Positions 63,933 through 64,000 of a stretch of 64,000 nt of DNA are shown piece by piece. The notes beneath the pieces are model-generated. The model worked only from the letters and a program-made list of their open reading frames with translations, was not told the origin of the DNA and did not search any database. Location: positions 1 to 64,000 of the forward strand of contig AQSA01000008.1 in assembly GCA_000402815.1 (NCBI GenBank), in the 5' to 3' direction. This stretch comes from Candidatus Neomarinimicrobium atlanticum (GTDB taxonomy: Bacteria; Fidelibacterota; Marinisomatia; Marinisomatales; Marinisomataceae). The stretch's first letter is position 1, and the number at the start of each line of letters is the position of its first letter. The translations under genes were made by a program, and so were the position numbers.

Positions 63933-64000
63933 CTAATTGGGAATTTTTCCAATACGTGAAATTCTTGGAGTATAACTATCAAGATTAATTGAGAACCACG
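63933..64000 (-). CDS. Possible 3' end of a minus-strand gene running off the window
   Basis: One minus-strand frame is open from base 63998 to a TAG at 63935-63933 and encodes a 21-residue end with NLDSYTPRISRIGKIPN. Other frames are open for similar or longer lengths, so this is only a possibility. If real, the gene lies beyond the window and is followed by the coiled-coil gene. Confidence 0.25.
   Translation of the reverse strand, partial: WFSINLDSYTPRISRIGKIPN

Overview
The window looks like a chromosomal segment of an AT-rich, streamlined marine bacterium. The best guess is Candidatus Marinimicrobia (SAR406 / Neomarinimicrobiota). The reasons are a choice-of-anchor B exported protein ending in a type IX-secretion-like (FlgD-type) sorting domain, a DUF5916 outer-membrane-type protein, a FecA-like TonB receptor, compact overlapping genes, frequent TTG/GTG starts, and clear Shine-Dalgarno and TATAAT signals, which argue against Bacteroidota. 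No 16S gene is present, so this placement is an inference.

Layout. 1-8.4 kb: cell-envelope genes (exported beta-rich protein, YqaA/DedA protein, M28 peptidase and TolB-like lipoproteins, a FecA-like receptor with an operator-like promoter, an exported duplicated-domain protein). 8.4-24.9 kb: housekeeping genes on the + strand, namely trhO, a TPR protein, the operon nusA-infB-rbfA-truB-ribF-rpsO-pnp, then ald, a MerR regulator, a sterol-desaturase-family protein, msrA and leuS. 24.9-26.3 kb: two tandem DUF998-like membrane proteins.

26.4-38.5 kb is an accessory island of DNA-acting genes and is the most interesting part. Two helicase modules diverge from one 154-bp region. The leftward module is an SF1 helicase, whose C-terminus mimics the SSB tip, plus a large unknown protein with a possible ExK nuclease core. 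The rightward module is a PLD-nuclease/SF2-helicase fusion, a 68-aa protein, a DndD/Rad50-like ATPase and a 151-aa protein, all touching or overlapping. Facing it is a leftward operon with a C5-cytosine methyltransferase, a small PD-(D/E)XK endonuclease, a Dam-type adenine methyltransferase and a DUF2130 protein carrying a 45-bp tandem repeat. I do not recognise the whole as a named defence system. Small unknown genes follow (38.5-40 kb), together with a GC-rich, multi-branched candidate RNA that ends at a terminator.

40-50 kb: metabolic and redox genes, mostly on the - strand (epimerase/reductase, Kdo-kinase-like protein, glutaredoxin, DoxX, two CDGSH iron-sulfur proteins with a divergent HxlR regulator, DUF1295 protein, nitroreductase, metallo-hydrolase, cutA, DUF885 protein). 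49-57 kb: the - strand translation operon thrS-infC-rpmI-rplT-pheS-pheT-zapA-folD. 57-64 kb: small lipoproteins, a DUF5916 protein, a PqqB-like hydrolase, a long-chain acyl-CoA synthetase, tRNA-Leu(CAA) and a coiled-coil membrane protein. No gene-free stretch longer than 300 bases was found; the longest (39497-39778) holds the candidate RNA.
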